From Methanolinea sp. (GTDB lineage: Archaea; Halobacteriota; Methanomicrobia; Methanomicrobiales; Methanospirillaceae): a stretch of 64,000 bases of DNA. The notes below the pieces were generated by a model, which saw only the letters and a program-made list of their open reading frames with translations, was not told where the DNA came from and searched no databases. The stretch spans positions 18,148 to 82,147 of the forward strand of contig JADFDO010000010.1 in the NCBI GenBank assembly GCA_018262855.1, read 5' to 3'. Positions within the stretch are counted from its first letter, which is position 1. The number at the start of each line of letters is the position of its first letter. Positions 45,275-54,464 of the stretch are shown here, piece after piece. Both the position numbers and the translations under genes were made by a program.

Positions 45275-45357
45275 TATTCTCTTCTTTTGGTGATCAGGGG
45301 ATTGGTTTGTATTGCGTTTTTGTATTCTTTAGGGACATACTAAGCCAATCTCCGGGT

Positions 45358-45485
45358 TATCCTGAAATATTTTGAAATTTCAGGCTTGGGTTATCATTTC
45401 TTCCATTGTTGATGAACCTTACAATACCCCCTTTGATACCTCCTGCACAGACCGGTCTGGTGGCTGGTAAAGGTATTTCAGGATA
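45358..45485. repeat. 12-base inverted repeat pair downstream of tRNA-Val
   Basis: TATCCTGAAATA (45358-45369) and TATTTCAGGATA (45474-45485) are exact reverse complements, 104 bases apart. A third partial copy, ATTTCAGG at 45377-45384, makes a local 8-base hairpin with the left arm. They could be degraded mobile-element ends or folding elements in a transcript. Nothing between them is coding. Confidence 0.4.
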
Positions 45486-45952
45486 CTCCAGGATTTAAAA
45501 AAATCAGAAAACCAAAAATTATATAAAGAAGAGCATGCGGCACCATACGAAAATGATAAAAAAATTAATCGGATATTATGCGTTCTCTGGTAAATCTGTC
45601 CCATCATCCTGCTTGAAATGATGAGAGAATGATTTTTTGACGAAAATAAAAAATTGTTGAATATTTGTTGTTTTTTTATTTTGTTCGTTTTTCTTAGTTT
45701 TTTTTACTTGCGAAACCATAAGGCTCCCGTTTGGCAATTCCGTCTTAAAATGTCTGACGCATGCAAAAAGAGACCTGAAAAATCCACTTTGGACTGCTGC
45801 ATTTATATAGATGAAGATGAAATGAAATTTTTGGTGCACCGTTCAGCGGGCGACGCCTGCCTGAAAAAGCACTATACAATCAAGGTGGCATCAATATAGG
45901 CAGTACTCCAGGCTTTCATTGACGGGGCGCTTCTCGGTACACCAGAATGAGA

Positions 45953-45967
45953 TATCACATTGTGATA
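45953..45967. repeat. 15-base palindrome
   Basis: TATCACA-T-TGTGATA is a perfect palindrome followed by an A run. It may be a protein-binding site or, on the minus strand, a hairpin preceded by T residues. It lies 135 bases before a possible tiny gene at 46102. Confidence 0.4.
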
Positions 45968-46101
45968 AAAAATGTATCGGATCGCATCGGGCCGCCCGCC
46001 CCGGTGCTCTCCATAAAAAATTCAGAATTGCCTTCTTCTTTCAAATATCTTATTAATTAAGCGTTCAATCTTATTTTTGCCCACAATCCAGCAAATAAAT
46101 C

Positions 46102-46230
46102 ATGGATGATGATGAGAACAAACGCGCCCAGATCAATCGGTATGAAGAGTATGGATATTCAACTACCCATAGCGTTCACGATTGCCCCGTGGAATCATCA
46201 TGCCGATGCCAGATTTCCAGTGATTGTTGA
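46102..46230 (+). CDS. Possible 42-residue cysteine-containing small protein
   Basis: An ATG at 46102 opens a 42-codon frame with an acidic start (MDDDEN) and four cysteines in the second half (DCPVESSCRCQISSDC). A TATA-like TTATTAATTAAG at about 46049-46060 lies 40-50 bases upstream. There is no ribosome binding site, and no known family matches. It is the best small-gene candidate in the gap but may be chance. Confidence 0.3.
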   Translation: MDDDENKRAQINRYEEYGYSTTHSVHDCPVESSCRCQISSDC

Positions 46231-46499
46231 ATTTTGATGGGGCAGTCTACGATTTGGAGTATGACAGCAGCTCAAAGATTCTTTCAATTTCCCAACATAG
46301 AATCAAAGGTAGTGGTGTGGTCCATAAAAAACACCTCAGTCACGCAGGATCTATCCCATAGTGTGCCAAAAAAGGTAGTTGCGAGACTGTCATTTATAGA
46401 GGAAAGTTCCCTTCACCCTGGTATGGCAACGCATTATTTCTGATTCGAGTTGCCCGCAAGAGAGAGAAAGGGATGGGAGATATTCCAGACGTTTTCCTG

Positions 46500-47084
46500 T
46501 TATTTCATAATTTCAAGGAGTGTGATGGTTGCCTCAAGCTGACGTCCCGCAAGGGGATGATTTTGATCGACAGTAGTGTTTTCATCGGTGATATTCGTGA
46601 ACCTATAATACACCACGGTATTATCCGGCAGCTGGTAGTGGAAAATCACGCCCTCGATTCCCGGGTATTTCAGCCGGGTAAACTGTCCCCTCTTCTCAAG
46701 TTCACCGAGGATGGCCCCGAGGTATTCCGAATTAATCTCACCCACAAGACTCTCGTTCCTGACGCCATATGCCTGCTCAGGCGGTATAATGACCGTCTTG
46801 GTCTGACCCGGATTCATACCCAGCACTGCATTTTCAAATCCTGTGATCATCTGGCCAGAGCCAACAACAAAAACCAGCGGGGTCGAATTCTCATTGCTTT
46901 CAAATACGGGACCACCGGGAAAGGCCATCCTGTAAGTGACTTTTACCATATCCCCCCGTGATGCTCCCTGCGATCCGGTTGAAGTACATCCTGAAGCAAG
47001 CACCATGACACCCAGAATTGCAGCGATTGCCATTCCAATACCGATCCAGTGTGAAATCTGGTCTTTCCCCTTGATATCTCTCAT
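46500..47084 (-). CDS. FKBP-type peptidyl-prolyl isomerase lipoprotein
   Basis: A 194-residue protein. A basic N-terminus and a hydrophobic stretch lead to the lipobox LASGCTS (Cys near residue 33), so it is probably lipid-anchored outside the cell. The FKBP domain with an inserted flap (SlyD-like) starts at GDMVKVTYRMAFPGG, with GSGQMITGFENAVLGM and IIPPEQAYG as active-site landmarks. It would assist folding of secreted proteins. Two in-frame Met residues near the start leave the exact start open. Confidence 0.85.
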   Translation of the reverse strand: MRDIKGKDQISHWIGIGMAIAAILGVMVLASGCTSTGSQGASRGDMVKVTYRMAFPGGPVFESNENSTPLVFVVGSGQMITGFENAVLGMNPGQTKTVIIPPEQAYGVRNESLVGEINSEYLGAILGELEKRGQFTRLKYPGIEGVIFHYQLPDNTVVYYRFTNITDENTTVDQNHPLAGRQLEATITLLEIMK

Positions 47085-47266
47085 ACCAATCCATTTCGAA
47101 TTGCTCAGTCATAATTCCTGCGGGACTGAACAGCAATGAAATGTCGTCAAAATCGCCTTTTATACAAGGATTTTACCCTAAAGATACCCAAATCGAATTG
47201 TATTTAACATGATAGCCCTTATTTACATGAGAGACGCGAATAAATGCGCGCTGATGGAGAACTGTC

Positions 47267-48160
47267 ATGACAGAGCACGAATACAAGACGGCCGATGTCG
47301 CGGGGAAGAAGGTGCAGTGGGACCCCGAGCAGCTCCGTAAGATCCAGGAGCATCCCTGCTTCTCGGAGAAAGCCTGCCACGCGTTCGGGCGATGCCACGT
47401 CCCGGTTGCCCCGAAGTGCAACATTCAGTGTAATTACTGTATCAGGGACTTTGACTGCGTGAACGAGAGTCGTCCCGGGGTAACATCTAAGGTTCTCAAT
47501 GCGAAAGAGGCGGTGGCACTTGTTCGCGAAGCGATACAGAAATTCCCATATATCAAGGTCATCGGTATCGCGGGACCAGGTGAGCCGCTTGCAAATGAGG
47601 AGACCTTTGAGACCCTGCGAATCTTGAAAGAGGAATTTCCAAATGTGATCAAATGTTTAAGTACCAATGGTCTTCTCCTCCCCGAAAAGATTGATTTGCT
47701 GCAGAAATACGATGTCGGTAATGTCACGGTCACTCTCAATGCCATCGATCCCGAGATTGGAGCAAAAATTTACCAGTTCATCGATTACAAGGGAAAGCGG
47801 TATGAAGGGCTTGAAGGAGCAAAGATCCTCCTTAAAAATCAGCTTGATGGGATCAGGATGGCCGTCGAACGGAAGATGATCGTGAAGATCAATACGGTGT
47901 ATATCCCCGGTATCAACGAGGATCACATCCCGGAAATTGCGAAAAAGGTAGGTGAAATGGGTGTCTACAACTTCAATGTTATCCCGCTCATTGCACAGTA
48001 CCGTTTCTCCCATATCACTCCGCCAACCCCCGAAATGAAGAGAAAGATGCAGGATGCGTGTGCACCATACGTCCGCCAGATGAGGCACTGCCAGCGCTGC
48101 CGTGCCGATGCCATAGGAAAGCTGGGTCAGGACGTTCAGGGCTGTCTCTATAGCACATAA
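47267..48160 (+). CDS. nifB: NifB-like radical SAM protein
   Basis: A 297-residue radical SAM enzyme with the sequence hallmarks of NifB: HPCFSEKACHAFGRCHVPVAP upstream, then the radical cluster motif CNIQCNYC (C-x3-C-x2-C), NESRPGV, AGPGEPL and a C-terminal CQRCRADAIG. Short NifB proteins without the NifX domain are typical of methanogens and build the NifB-co carbide cluster for nitrogenase. No other nif gene is present here, so the product may serve nitrogenase genes elsewhere or another cluster assembly. GGAG precedes the ATG. Confidence 0.85.
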   Translation: MTEHEYKTADVAGKKVQWDPEQLRKIQEHPCFSEKACHAFGRCHVPVAPKCNIQCNYCIRDFDCVNESRPGVTSKVLNAKEAVALVREAIQKFPYIKVIGIAGPGEPLANEETFETLRILKEEFPNVIKCLSTNGLLLPEKIDLLQKYDVGNVTVTLNAIDPEIGAKIYQFIDYKGKRYEGLEGAKILLKNQLDGIRMAVERKMIVKINTVYIPGINEDHIPEIAKKVGEMGVYNFNVIPLIAQYRFSHITPPTPEMKRKMQDACAPYVRQMRHCQRCRADAIGKLGQDVQGCLYST

Positions 48161-48288
48161 AAACCCGGATCCTCTTTTTTCATCCAGAGCTTTTCCAGGT
48201 ATTATCCAGAGCCTGATGTTGTGGATTTCACAATAACCCGGACGCGGGATGGTACTCCTTTTTCTTGTTTCCCGCAAGAAAGTGCATC

Positions 48289-48480
48289 ATGACCGTCCCG
48301 GGAGATATCGTCCATGTCGCTATAAGCGATGAATTCAGGGAATGCCAGAAATGCGGATATGACCGCGGATTTCACACCACGCTTGTCCGGATTGCCGCCG
48401 GCCGCCAGCATTTCCGTGTGCTCTTGATCTGCCCCGAATGCGGAACCAGGTATGATGCCCGCTGGGTGACGGAACTTTAA
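48289..48480 (+). CDS. Small zinc-ribbon protein
   Basis: A 63-residue protein with two CxxC pairs: CQKCG and CPECG, separated by about 30 residues, forming a probable zinc ribbon. The sequence FHTTLVRIAAGRQHFRVLLICPEC is beta-rich. Function unknown; such proteins are often nucleic-acid binding. The ATG at 48289 starts it; an upstream start at 48265 is possible. Confidence 0.6.
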   Translation: MTVPGDIVHVAISDEFRECQKCGYDRGFHTTLVRIAAGRQHFRVLLICPECGTRYDARWVTEL

Positions 48481-48709
48481 GGGCTTTTTTCAGTCGCCCT
48501 CGTGTATGAGAAAGAAAGATAATCATTCCATTTCTGTCTCCCAGGGTTGTGTGTCCGGGATGCCTCTCCAATGTCACCCGAAAATACCTGCAACTTTTTT
48601 TTTAAAAAAATAACCACATGATTTCCCATTCGAGCCATACGAGTCTAAAATGAGAATGGCGGGGCCATTCCTGGATTGACATTATTTTCATTAAAAGGGG
48701 GGGTATTTC

Positions 48710-49198
48710 TTACTTGTTGCTGATAAGTCCGTCAAGGGTGGTGATGACCGGTGAGAGAGGTTCCGGTATACCTGTTGTCTCGGTGGTGATCACACGGTTT
48801 CCTACCACCAGGGTATAGGTGAAATAGTCAGCCCCCTGTTGAGGTGCAGGGTATGCGTCTTTCAGGGATGGGATGTCCGCGTCACGGATCAATCCGCGCA
48901 GGATTTCGAGGTCTCCGGGAGAGAGAATAAATGCACCAGAACCCGCCCTGGTTGAGTAGACCACCTGGCCATCGCTGAACACCACAATATGGTCCGATAC
49001 CCCTGCAATCCCTCCTGTTCTCTGGTAATCCACCAGAACCCCGGGAGGTTGGGGAACCTCGGGGTTTTGTGGGGTCTCGTTGCTGCACCCTGCAAAGAAG
49101 AGGAGGAGAATCAGGATAAGGATGGTATAAATCCCTGTCCCACCAAGATTCAGCCCCCCTTGTGCCGGTGGTATGCTGGGCAGAGATATCTTTTTCAT
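48710..49198 (-). CDS. Lipoprotein with an emfourin-like domain
   Basis: A 162-residue secreted protein. A hydrophobic stretch and lipobox LFFAGCSN (Cys near residue 38) mark a lipoprotein. After a Pro-rich linker, residues 53-160 (YQRTGGIAGVSDHIVVFSDG to the end) resemble the small inhibitor-like domain called emfourin, first seen beside protealysin-type peptidases; this is a resemblance from memory. No peptidase gene is adjacent. A longer frame to 49309 is less likely. Confidence 0.6.
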   Translation of the reverse strand: MKKISLPSIPPAQGGLNLGGTGIYTILILILLLFFAGCSNETPQNPEVPQPPGVLVDYQRTGGIAGVSDHIVVFSDGQVVYSTRAGSGAFILSPGDLEILRGLIRDADIPSLKDAYPAPQQGADYFTYTLVVGNRVITTETTGIPEPLSPVITTLDGLISNK

Positions 49199-49344
49199 GC
49201 AGAAAACAGCCTCAAAGAGAGTTATCTCCGGGAAAAATAAAGGTTTAGGCTTTTCCTGGTCCCTCTTCTGGGTGGGTTGTTCATTCTGGTCTGCCAGGGG
49301 CTGCTGCAATGAAGATGAAAAAGGAGAGCGCGGGTTAAATTTCC

Positions 49345-49671
49345 CTATATCTCCAGAATGTCCCCAGATCCGCCTTTCTGGCCTTTCTTTCCAGGGCTTA
49401 TATCCTCTATGGTCCGGATAAGTCCATCCACTTTGGGATTTGAGAAGATTTCCTGGAATGCCCTGAGCTCCCCGCCGCTCATCACCATGACTCCCTTTTT
49501 CTTCATGGGAATTCCCTTCTCTCCTACTGGATTGATCTCAATAGCGAGGGATGGCGCCCTGCTCTTGGTACCGGGAAGCTTGATGATCGAGACGCCTTTC
49601 ACAGAGGTGTTTTTCCTCTCCCAGTCATCCCCTGTCTCGAGAAATGCACGCAGAGTATCGTTCAGTTCCAT
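49345..49671 (-). CDS. Conserved hypothetical protein
   Basis: A 108-residue protein in which MELNDTLRAFLETGDDWERK and the central KGVMVMSGGELRAFQEIF look conserved in Methanomicrobiales-type genomes. It ends in a Gly/Lys-rich tail. No motif identifies a function. The frame can be extended to a GTG at 49767, which adds 32 residues; no ribosome binding site supports either choice strongly. Confidence 0.55.
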   Translation of the reverse strand: MELNDTLRAFLETGDDWERKNTSVKGVSIIKLPGTKSRAPSLAIEINPVGEKGIPMKKKGVMVMSGGELRAFQEIFSNPKVDGLIRTIEDISPGKKGQKGGSGDILEI

Positions 49672-49849
49672 GGGGAAGAGATCGGAAACTGAGTATAAAA
49701 AACCCTGTGGTTTGCGGTGTGAAAGAGCGCCTGCCCTTTTTAGATCTTTTTTTACGAACCGTTCCACTTCTGTGGTTTAGGATTGATGTTCCTCATCGCC
49801 AGTCTTTAAAACCCTTGCAGGCTGATAGAAAGTGCATCCTGTTGATCTC

Positions 49850-50731
49850 ATGGTCTCGATCACCCTGCGCAAGAATCAGCCTTTTAACCTGGATCTAACC
49901 CTCAGCTGCGGACAGGTCTTCCGCTGGGAAAAGGACGGGAGAATATGGAGAGGGGTTGTGGGCGATTCCTGCATCTCAATACAACAGAGAGGACGCGTCC
50001 TCTCCTTTCGGGGTGCCAAACCGGAATTTATCAGCAGGTACTTCCAGCTCGATGAAGACCTCCCGGGAATTCTTGACTCAATTGACAGGGATCCGGTCAT
50101 CCACGCTGCCATATCGCGGTGCATGGGGCTCCGCATTATCCGCCAGCCTGCCTGGGAATGCCTGGCCTCCTATGTCATAGCAACATATGCCAACATCCCC
50201 GGGATCAAGAGAAGGATATCGAAATTATGCCAGTGCTATGGGGAACCCTTACCCGGTCCCGGTATTGAGATCTTTTCCTTTCCCCGTGCACACTCGATCG
50301 CCTATCAGGATCCCTGCAGGATATCCGAATGCCGCCTCGGCTACAGGGCACCATACCTCCTCGAAACCGCAACTATGATCGCAGGTGACCCGGACTGGGA
50401 GGAGAGGATCCTTGAGTTGCCCTACGAAGATGCCAGAAAAGAGCTTTTACATCTGAAGGGGGTGGGAAAAAAGGTTGCTGACTGCGTGCTTCTTTTCGCA
50501 TTCGGAAAAAAAGAGTCCTTCCCTGTTGATGTCTGGATCCAGCGTATTCTGGAGACCCGGTATCTTGGAACAAAACCCCCGTCCGCCTACGACAGGTGCA
50601 GTCGTTTTGGAAGGGATCATTTTGGAGAATATGCAGGGTATGCCCAGGAATACCTGTTCTGTGACAGGGCTGCCATCACAAAAAATGAGATGATTGGGAA
50701 TCAGGTCCCGGTCTCCCAGCCGGACAGATAA
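49850..50731 (+). CDS. ogg: 8-oxoguanine DNA glycosylase / AP lyase (OGG1-like)
   Basis: A 293-residue HhH-GPD glycosylase. [17 protein letters not shown] is the helix-hairpin-helix with the catalytic Lys, and FPVDVWIQR holds the catalytic Asp 18 or so residues later. The N-terminal domain starts [15 protein letters not shown] as in eukaryotic-type OGG1. It removes oxidised guanine and nicks the abasic site. The start may be GTG at 49832. It overlaps the convergent hydrolase gene by 31 bases. Confidence 0.92.
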   Translation: MVSITLRKNQPFNLDLTLSCGQVFRWEKDGRIWRGVVGDSCISIQQRGRVLSFRGAKPEFISRYFQLDEDLPGILDSIDRDPVIHAAISRCMGLRIIRQPAWECLASYVIATYANIPGIKRRISKLCQCYGEPLPGPGIEIFSFPRAHSIAYQDPCRISECRLGYRAPYLLETATMIAGDPDWEERILELPYEDARKELLHLKGVGKKVADCVLLFAFGKKESFPVDVWIQRILETRYLGTKPPSAYDRCSRFGRDHFGEYAGYAQEYLFCDRAAITKNEMIGNQVPVSQPDR

Positions 50732-51927
50732 TCCGTCTGGGCAGGGGTGAGCACATCAATTGCAATTCCGAGGGAGGCCAGTTTTTTCCTGGCAACCATA
50801 TCATCTATCTCGGCTGGCACATCGTACACTCCCGGCTGGAGAGACCGTCCGTGGGTTATGATATGGCGGGCACAGAGAGCCTGCAGGGCAAAACTTAAGT
50901 CCATGACCTCGATAGGATGACCCATTCCCTTTGGTATAGCCAGATTCACAAGGCGGCCTTCTGCAAGGACATGGACATCTTTTTTACCTAGCCTGTACGT
51001 ATCAATGCCGTCACGCCTTGTGACGGTCCGTGCGTGCTTCTCCAGCCACAGTATGTCGATCTCCACATTGAAATGTCCAGCATTGGCAAGCACAACCCCG
51101 TTTCGCATCTTTGGAAAGTGCGCTTCGGTAATCACCGACGTGTTCCCCGTGGTTGTGATGAAGATCTCCCCAACCTCCGCAGCGCTGTCCATCGGCATGA
51201 CCATGAATCCGTCCATGTACGCTTCGAGTGCACGGCGGGGATCCACTTCGGTAACGATGACCCTGGCGCCCAGCCCGTGCAGTTTTCTTGCAAGGCCTCT
51301 GCCGCAGAACCCGTATCCGGCAACGACCACGGCTTTGCCTGCAATCAGCATGTTGGTGGTCAGCATGATGGCAGAGAGCGCACTCTCCCCGGTGCCGTGG
51401 ACGTTGTCAAAGAACCGTTTCATGGGGGTATCATTCACCGCGATGACCGGGAAATTGAGCTTCCCCTCACTGGCCATCGCCCGTAACCGGTGCACACCCG
51501 TCGTTGTTTCCTCACATCCCCCGATCACATCGGGGAGAAGATCTGTCCTGGCGGTATGCAGCCTGTGGATAAGATCCATGCCATCATCGATAGTCACCCT
51601 CGGGCGTGCATCCAGGACGCGATCGATGGCTGCGTAATATTCTTCTGTACTGGCTCCGCGTTTTGCAAAACAGTGCACCCCGGGAACTCTCCCGAGTGCG
51701 GCAGCAACATCATCCTGGGTACTTAAAGGATTGCAGCCGGTAATGTACACTTCTGCACCTCCGGCAGCCAGAGTTTCCACGAGGCAGGCGGTCTTTGCCT
51801 CCACGTGAAGAGCCATTCCTATGCGTATCCCCCGGAACGGTTGTTCCCGTACAAAATCCTCGCGGATTGAGGAGAGCACCGGCATATACTGCCGGGCCCA
51901 TGTCATCTTCTTCTCGCCTGAATCCAT
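50701..51927 (-). CDS. ahcY: S-adenosylhomocysteine/S-inosylhomocysteine hydrolase family enzyme
   Basis: A 408-residue NAD-dependent hydrolase. [13 protein letters not shown] is the NAD-binding GxGxxG, and TTTGNTSVI plus [12 protein letters not shown] are family landmarks. The C-terminus lacks the K-PDHYRY tail of many bacterial and eukaryotic AHCY. In Methanocaldococcus the homologue acts on S-inosylhomocysteine after deamination, and the methanogen lineage here suggests the same; this is inferred. The start may be ATG at 51927 or 51906. Confidence 0.9.
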   Translation of the reverse strand: MDSGEKKMTWARQYMPVLSSIREDFVREQPFRGIRIGMALHVEAKTACLVETLAAGGAEVYITGCNPLSTQDDVAAALGRVPGVHCFAKRGASTEEYYAAIDRVLDARPRVTIDDGMDLIHRLHTARTDLLPDVIGGCEETTTGVHRLRAMASEGKLNFPVIAVNDTPMKRFFDNVHGTGESALSAIMLTTNMLIAGKAVVVAGYGFCGRGLARKLHGLGARVIVTEVDPRRALEAYMDGFMVMPMDSAAEVGEIFITTTGNTSVITEAHFPKMRNGVVLANAGHFNVEIDILWLEKHARTVTRRDGIDTYRLGKKDVHVLAEGRLVNLAIPKGMGHPIEVMDLSFALQALCARHIITHGRSLQPGVYDVPAEIDDMVARKKLASLGIAIDVLTPAQTDYLSGWETGT

Positions 51928-52059
51928 GAAGTTGTATCCTACCGGGACGTAATCTCTTCACCCGGCTTTTTCTCTTATGCAATCATCCCGCAACAAAGAT
52001 AAAACCCGTCATGTCATCTGGCATAATCCTCTTATCTCTGCACTCCCTACCCTTCCACT

Positions 52060-52866
52060 ATGACGCTTACCCGTCGAATAATACCCTGCCTTGACTTGAA
52101 GGATGGGAGAGTGGTAAAGGGAACTCATTTCCTGTCATTACGGGATGCCGGGGATCCCGTGGAACTTGCACAGCGGTACAATGATCAGGGAGCAGACGAG
52201 GTGGTGTTCCTCGATATCACAGCCTCGAAAGAGCAGCGCGGGACCATTATCGAGGTAATAAAGCGTGCCGCCGACCAGCTCTTTCTTCCTCTCACAGTCG
52301 GCGGGGGTATCCGGTCGGTTGATGATATCCAGCAGATCCTCCGGGCCGGGGCAGACAAGGTGAGCATCAATACGAGCGCAGTTCACGACCCCACCCTTTT
52401 GAGCAGGGGAGCAGAGAAGTTCGGGACCCAGTGTGTTGTCCTCGCCGAAGACGTTCGGAGAAACTTTTCACCGAACCCCGAGGCCACACCGATTATCCTC
52501 CCTGACGGGCAGACCTGCTGGTATGAGGTCGTCATCTATGGGGGGAGCAAACCCACCGGCATTGATGCCGTGAAGTGGGCGAAGGATGCAGAAGAACGGG
52601 GGGCTGGTGAGATCCTCCTCACCAGCATGGAGACTGATGGTACAAAGAACGGGTTTGATATCCCCATTACTTCAGCCATCTCCGAAGCGGTAGGAATCCC
52701 AGTGATCGCGAGCGGCGGCGTGGGGACACTCGAGCACTTCTACGACGGTTTTGTGTACGGAAAGGCAGATGCATGCCTGGCGGCAAGTGTCTTCCACTAC
52801 GGGGAGATGACCGTCAGGCAGGTCAAGGAGTACCTAGCCCTGAAGGGTATCCCGGTACGGCTCTGA
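52060..52866 (+). CDS. hisF: Imidazole glycerol phosphate synthase, cyclase subunit HisF
   Basis: A 268-residue TIM barrel that uses ammonia from HisH to make imidazole glycerol phosphate. [14 protein letters not shown] has the catalytic Asp, VGGGIRS is a phosphate loop, and DGTKNG and [10 protein letters not shown] follow. The second catalytic Asp is in VLAEDVRR. Its 3' end overlaps pheT on the other strand by 44 bases. HisH is not in the window. Confidence 0.95.
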   Translation: MTLTRRIIPCLDLKDGRVVKGTHFLSLRDAGDPVELAQRYNDQGADEVVFLDITASKEQRGTIIEVIKRAADQLFLPLTVGGGIRSVDDIQQILRAGADKVSINTSAVHDPTLLSRGAEKFGTQCVVLAEDVRRNFSPNPEATPIILPDGQTCWYEVVIYGGSKPTGIDAVKWAKDAEERGAGEILLTSMETDGTKNGFDIPITSAISEAVGIPVIASGGVGTLEHFYDGFVYGKADACLAASVFHYGEMTVRQVKEYLALKGIPVRL

Positions 52867-54463
52867 GATCGATCTCAACCGCTGCAACGGAGTGCTCGAG
52901 TTCGAAAGCGTTCAGCACCGCCGGGTGAATCTCACCAAAGGTTCCGGCAACCCTGCCCTCCAGAATGAGGTTTCCCCTCCTCCCTTCCAGAAATGCCGGG
53001 TCTCCTGACTCCCCCGGGGTATAGGGTATTGACAGTTCCCGGGACAGTGCATCCGCAACTGCATAGGCCTCGGAGAAATCCGCTCCCGGGTGGAGTGAGA
53101 CGAAGGCAGCTCTCTGGTATGTTTCAAGTTCCTCGACCACATCTCCTACCGCAAAGAGCCTCTGGGGGAGTTCACGATGCCGGTTGAACTGGAGCGTCTC
53201 CAGGAGGAGTGGGAGGATCCCGGTCCTGACCATTGTGTTCTCCTCAGTGATAGGGTGAAGGACACAGAGAGTCCCGGGAACTACGGGGTGCTGCATCCTG
53301 GTATACATCACCCTTTCGCTGGTGAGGGTGAACGGAATAACCTCCTGGTATCCGAGGCCTGAACCGAGTGCCCTGACACATGAAGCGATAGTGATAACCG
53401 GGTGTGCCTTGCCGATTGTGAAGGTAGGGGGAAGCTCGGCCCTGACATTCTCATACCCAAAGGCAATGGCAGCATCCTCAAAGATATCCCAGTCATGCAT
53501 GATATCTGCCCTGTAACAGGGGACTGTCACTCTTACCTTGTCATCGCCGGCAGGCTCGGCTGAATAGCGCATCCTGTGCAACAGGAGGGAAAGTTCTGCA
53601 GGTGTCACTTCAATTCCCAGCAGTGCACTGCATTCCCTGGCACTCACCAGCCGGGTGGTGGGGGCGAGCGTGGGCATGAACGTGCCATTCACTTCCACGC
53701 TCTCGATCCTCCCGCCCGCATCCGCCAGGGCTGTGCAGAGGATATTCACCGCGGTCATCACCGCCCGTTCATCGGTTCCCGTCGTATCGAGGAGAAGGTT
53801 CCTCGATTCACCTGTGACACGCGTGAGTTCTCCATTGATGATAGGGGGAAACGAGAGAACCTGGTTGCAGGCATCAACGATAAGCGGAAACCTTTGGAAA
53901 TCTCTCACGATACCGGCATAGGCTCGCCCCTTGGGGTGTTCCTCGAGGATCTCCTCCATGGTCATCTCCCTATCATAGTCAAGCGGAACGAATGCCCGGG
54001 TCCTCTCCTCGGCTATGTACCTGAACGGGGGAGTGACCCGGTCAAGGTCATGAATCCCGATTGCTACTTTGCTCCGGCCACGGCCGAGCGCCCAGTGGAG
54101 AGCCTCCTGAAGGCCCATGAGTGAGAGAATCGCCTCTTCATCAAGGGATATATCCCTTATAACCGCAGTTCCGAGGTAAGGTCGTATCGAGGCCAGCCCG
54201 GGATCAACCGAGAAACTGATCCCGGAAGGAGTCACATTGTAGCCGGGAAGCCCCGTCTCAATACCGAGAAAGCCCTTCATTGCCCTCGCAACTCCTTCGA
54301 CAGAAAAGAGGTCGGGGCGAGAGGGGAAGAACTCCACATCCACGTGGTTTTCCTCAATACGCTCGATGTCAGATCCCAGCATGGGAAGCCGTTTAAGGAT
54401 CGTCTCTTTGTCGGCTCCTGTGAGCCTCTCCAGGTAACGGTAATAGAGGCTTATGACTGCCAT
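52823..54463 (-). CDS. pheT: Phenylalanyl-tRNA synthetase, beta subunit
   Basis: A 546-residue archaeal-type PheT. It has a B5-like and catalytic-like domain order of the short archaeal class, without the bacterial N-terminal tRNA-binding domain. GGAGGG precedes the ATG at 54463, which begins [14 protein letters not shown]; the longer frame to 54520 lies in pheS. One base separates it from the pheS stop, so the two subunits are coupled. Confidence 0.93.
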   Translation of the reverse strand: MAVISLYYRYLERLTGADKETILKRLPMLGSDIERIEENHVDVEFFPSRPDLFSVEGVARAMKGFLGIETGLPGYNVTPSGISFSVDPGLASIRPYLGTAVIRDISLDEEAILSLMGLQEALHWALGRGRSKVAIGIHDLDRVTPPFRYIAEERTRAFVPLDYDREMTMEEILEEHPKGRAYAGIVRDFQRFPLIVDACNQVLSFPPIINGELTRVTGESRNLLLDTTGTDERAVMTAVNILCTALADAGGRIESVEVNGTFMPTLAPTTRLVSARECSALLGIEVTPAELSLLLHRMRYSAEPAGDDKVRVTVPCYRADIMHDWDIFEDAAIAFGYENVRAELPPTFTIGKAHPVITIASCVRALGSGLGYQEVIPFTLTSERVMYTRMQHPVVPGTLCVLHPITEENTMVRTGILPLLLETLQFNRHRELPQRLFAVGDVVEELETYQRAAFVSLHPGADFSEAYAVADALSRELSIPYTPGESGDPAFLEGRRGNLILEGRVAGTFGEIHPAVLNAFELEHSVAAVEIDLRAVPGYPSGLGTP

Positions 54464-54464
54464 C

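Larger units (their letters stand above)
45275..46499. other. Largely AT-rich region with little coding signal
   Basis: This 1.2-kb stretch follows the tRNA gene. From about 45480 to 45700 and again near 46010-46090 it is very AT-rich, unlike its surroundings. It holds a 12-base inverted repeat pair, a 15-base palindrome and a GC-rich island (about 45978-46010). Short open frames at 45654-45899 and 46234-46443 have no ribosome binding site or motif and are not called. One tiny gene is possible at 46102-46230. No tRNA 3'-end duplication, integrase or terminal repeat was found to mark an inserted element. Confidence 0.5.

Noticed and set aside
45155..45343. 62-codon frame across the tRNA-Val gene
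   Set aside because: It is read through a complete, well-paired tRNA and is therefore not coding.
45201..46100. Integrated element at tRNA-Val
   Set aside because: No integrase, no duplicate of the tRNA 3' end and no phage or plasmid gene is found, so the AT-rich gap alone is not enough to claim an integration.
46473..46961. 162-codon plus-strand frame
   Set aside because: It lies antisense to the FKBP lipoprotein, which has clear domain motifs.
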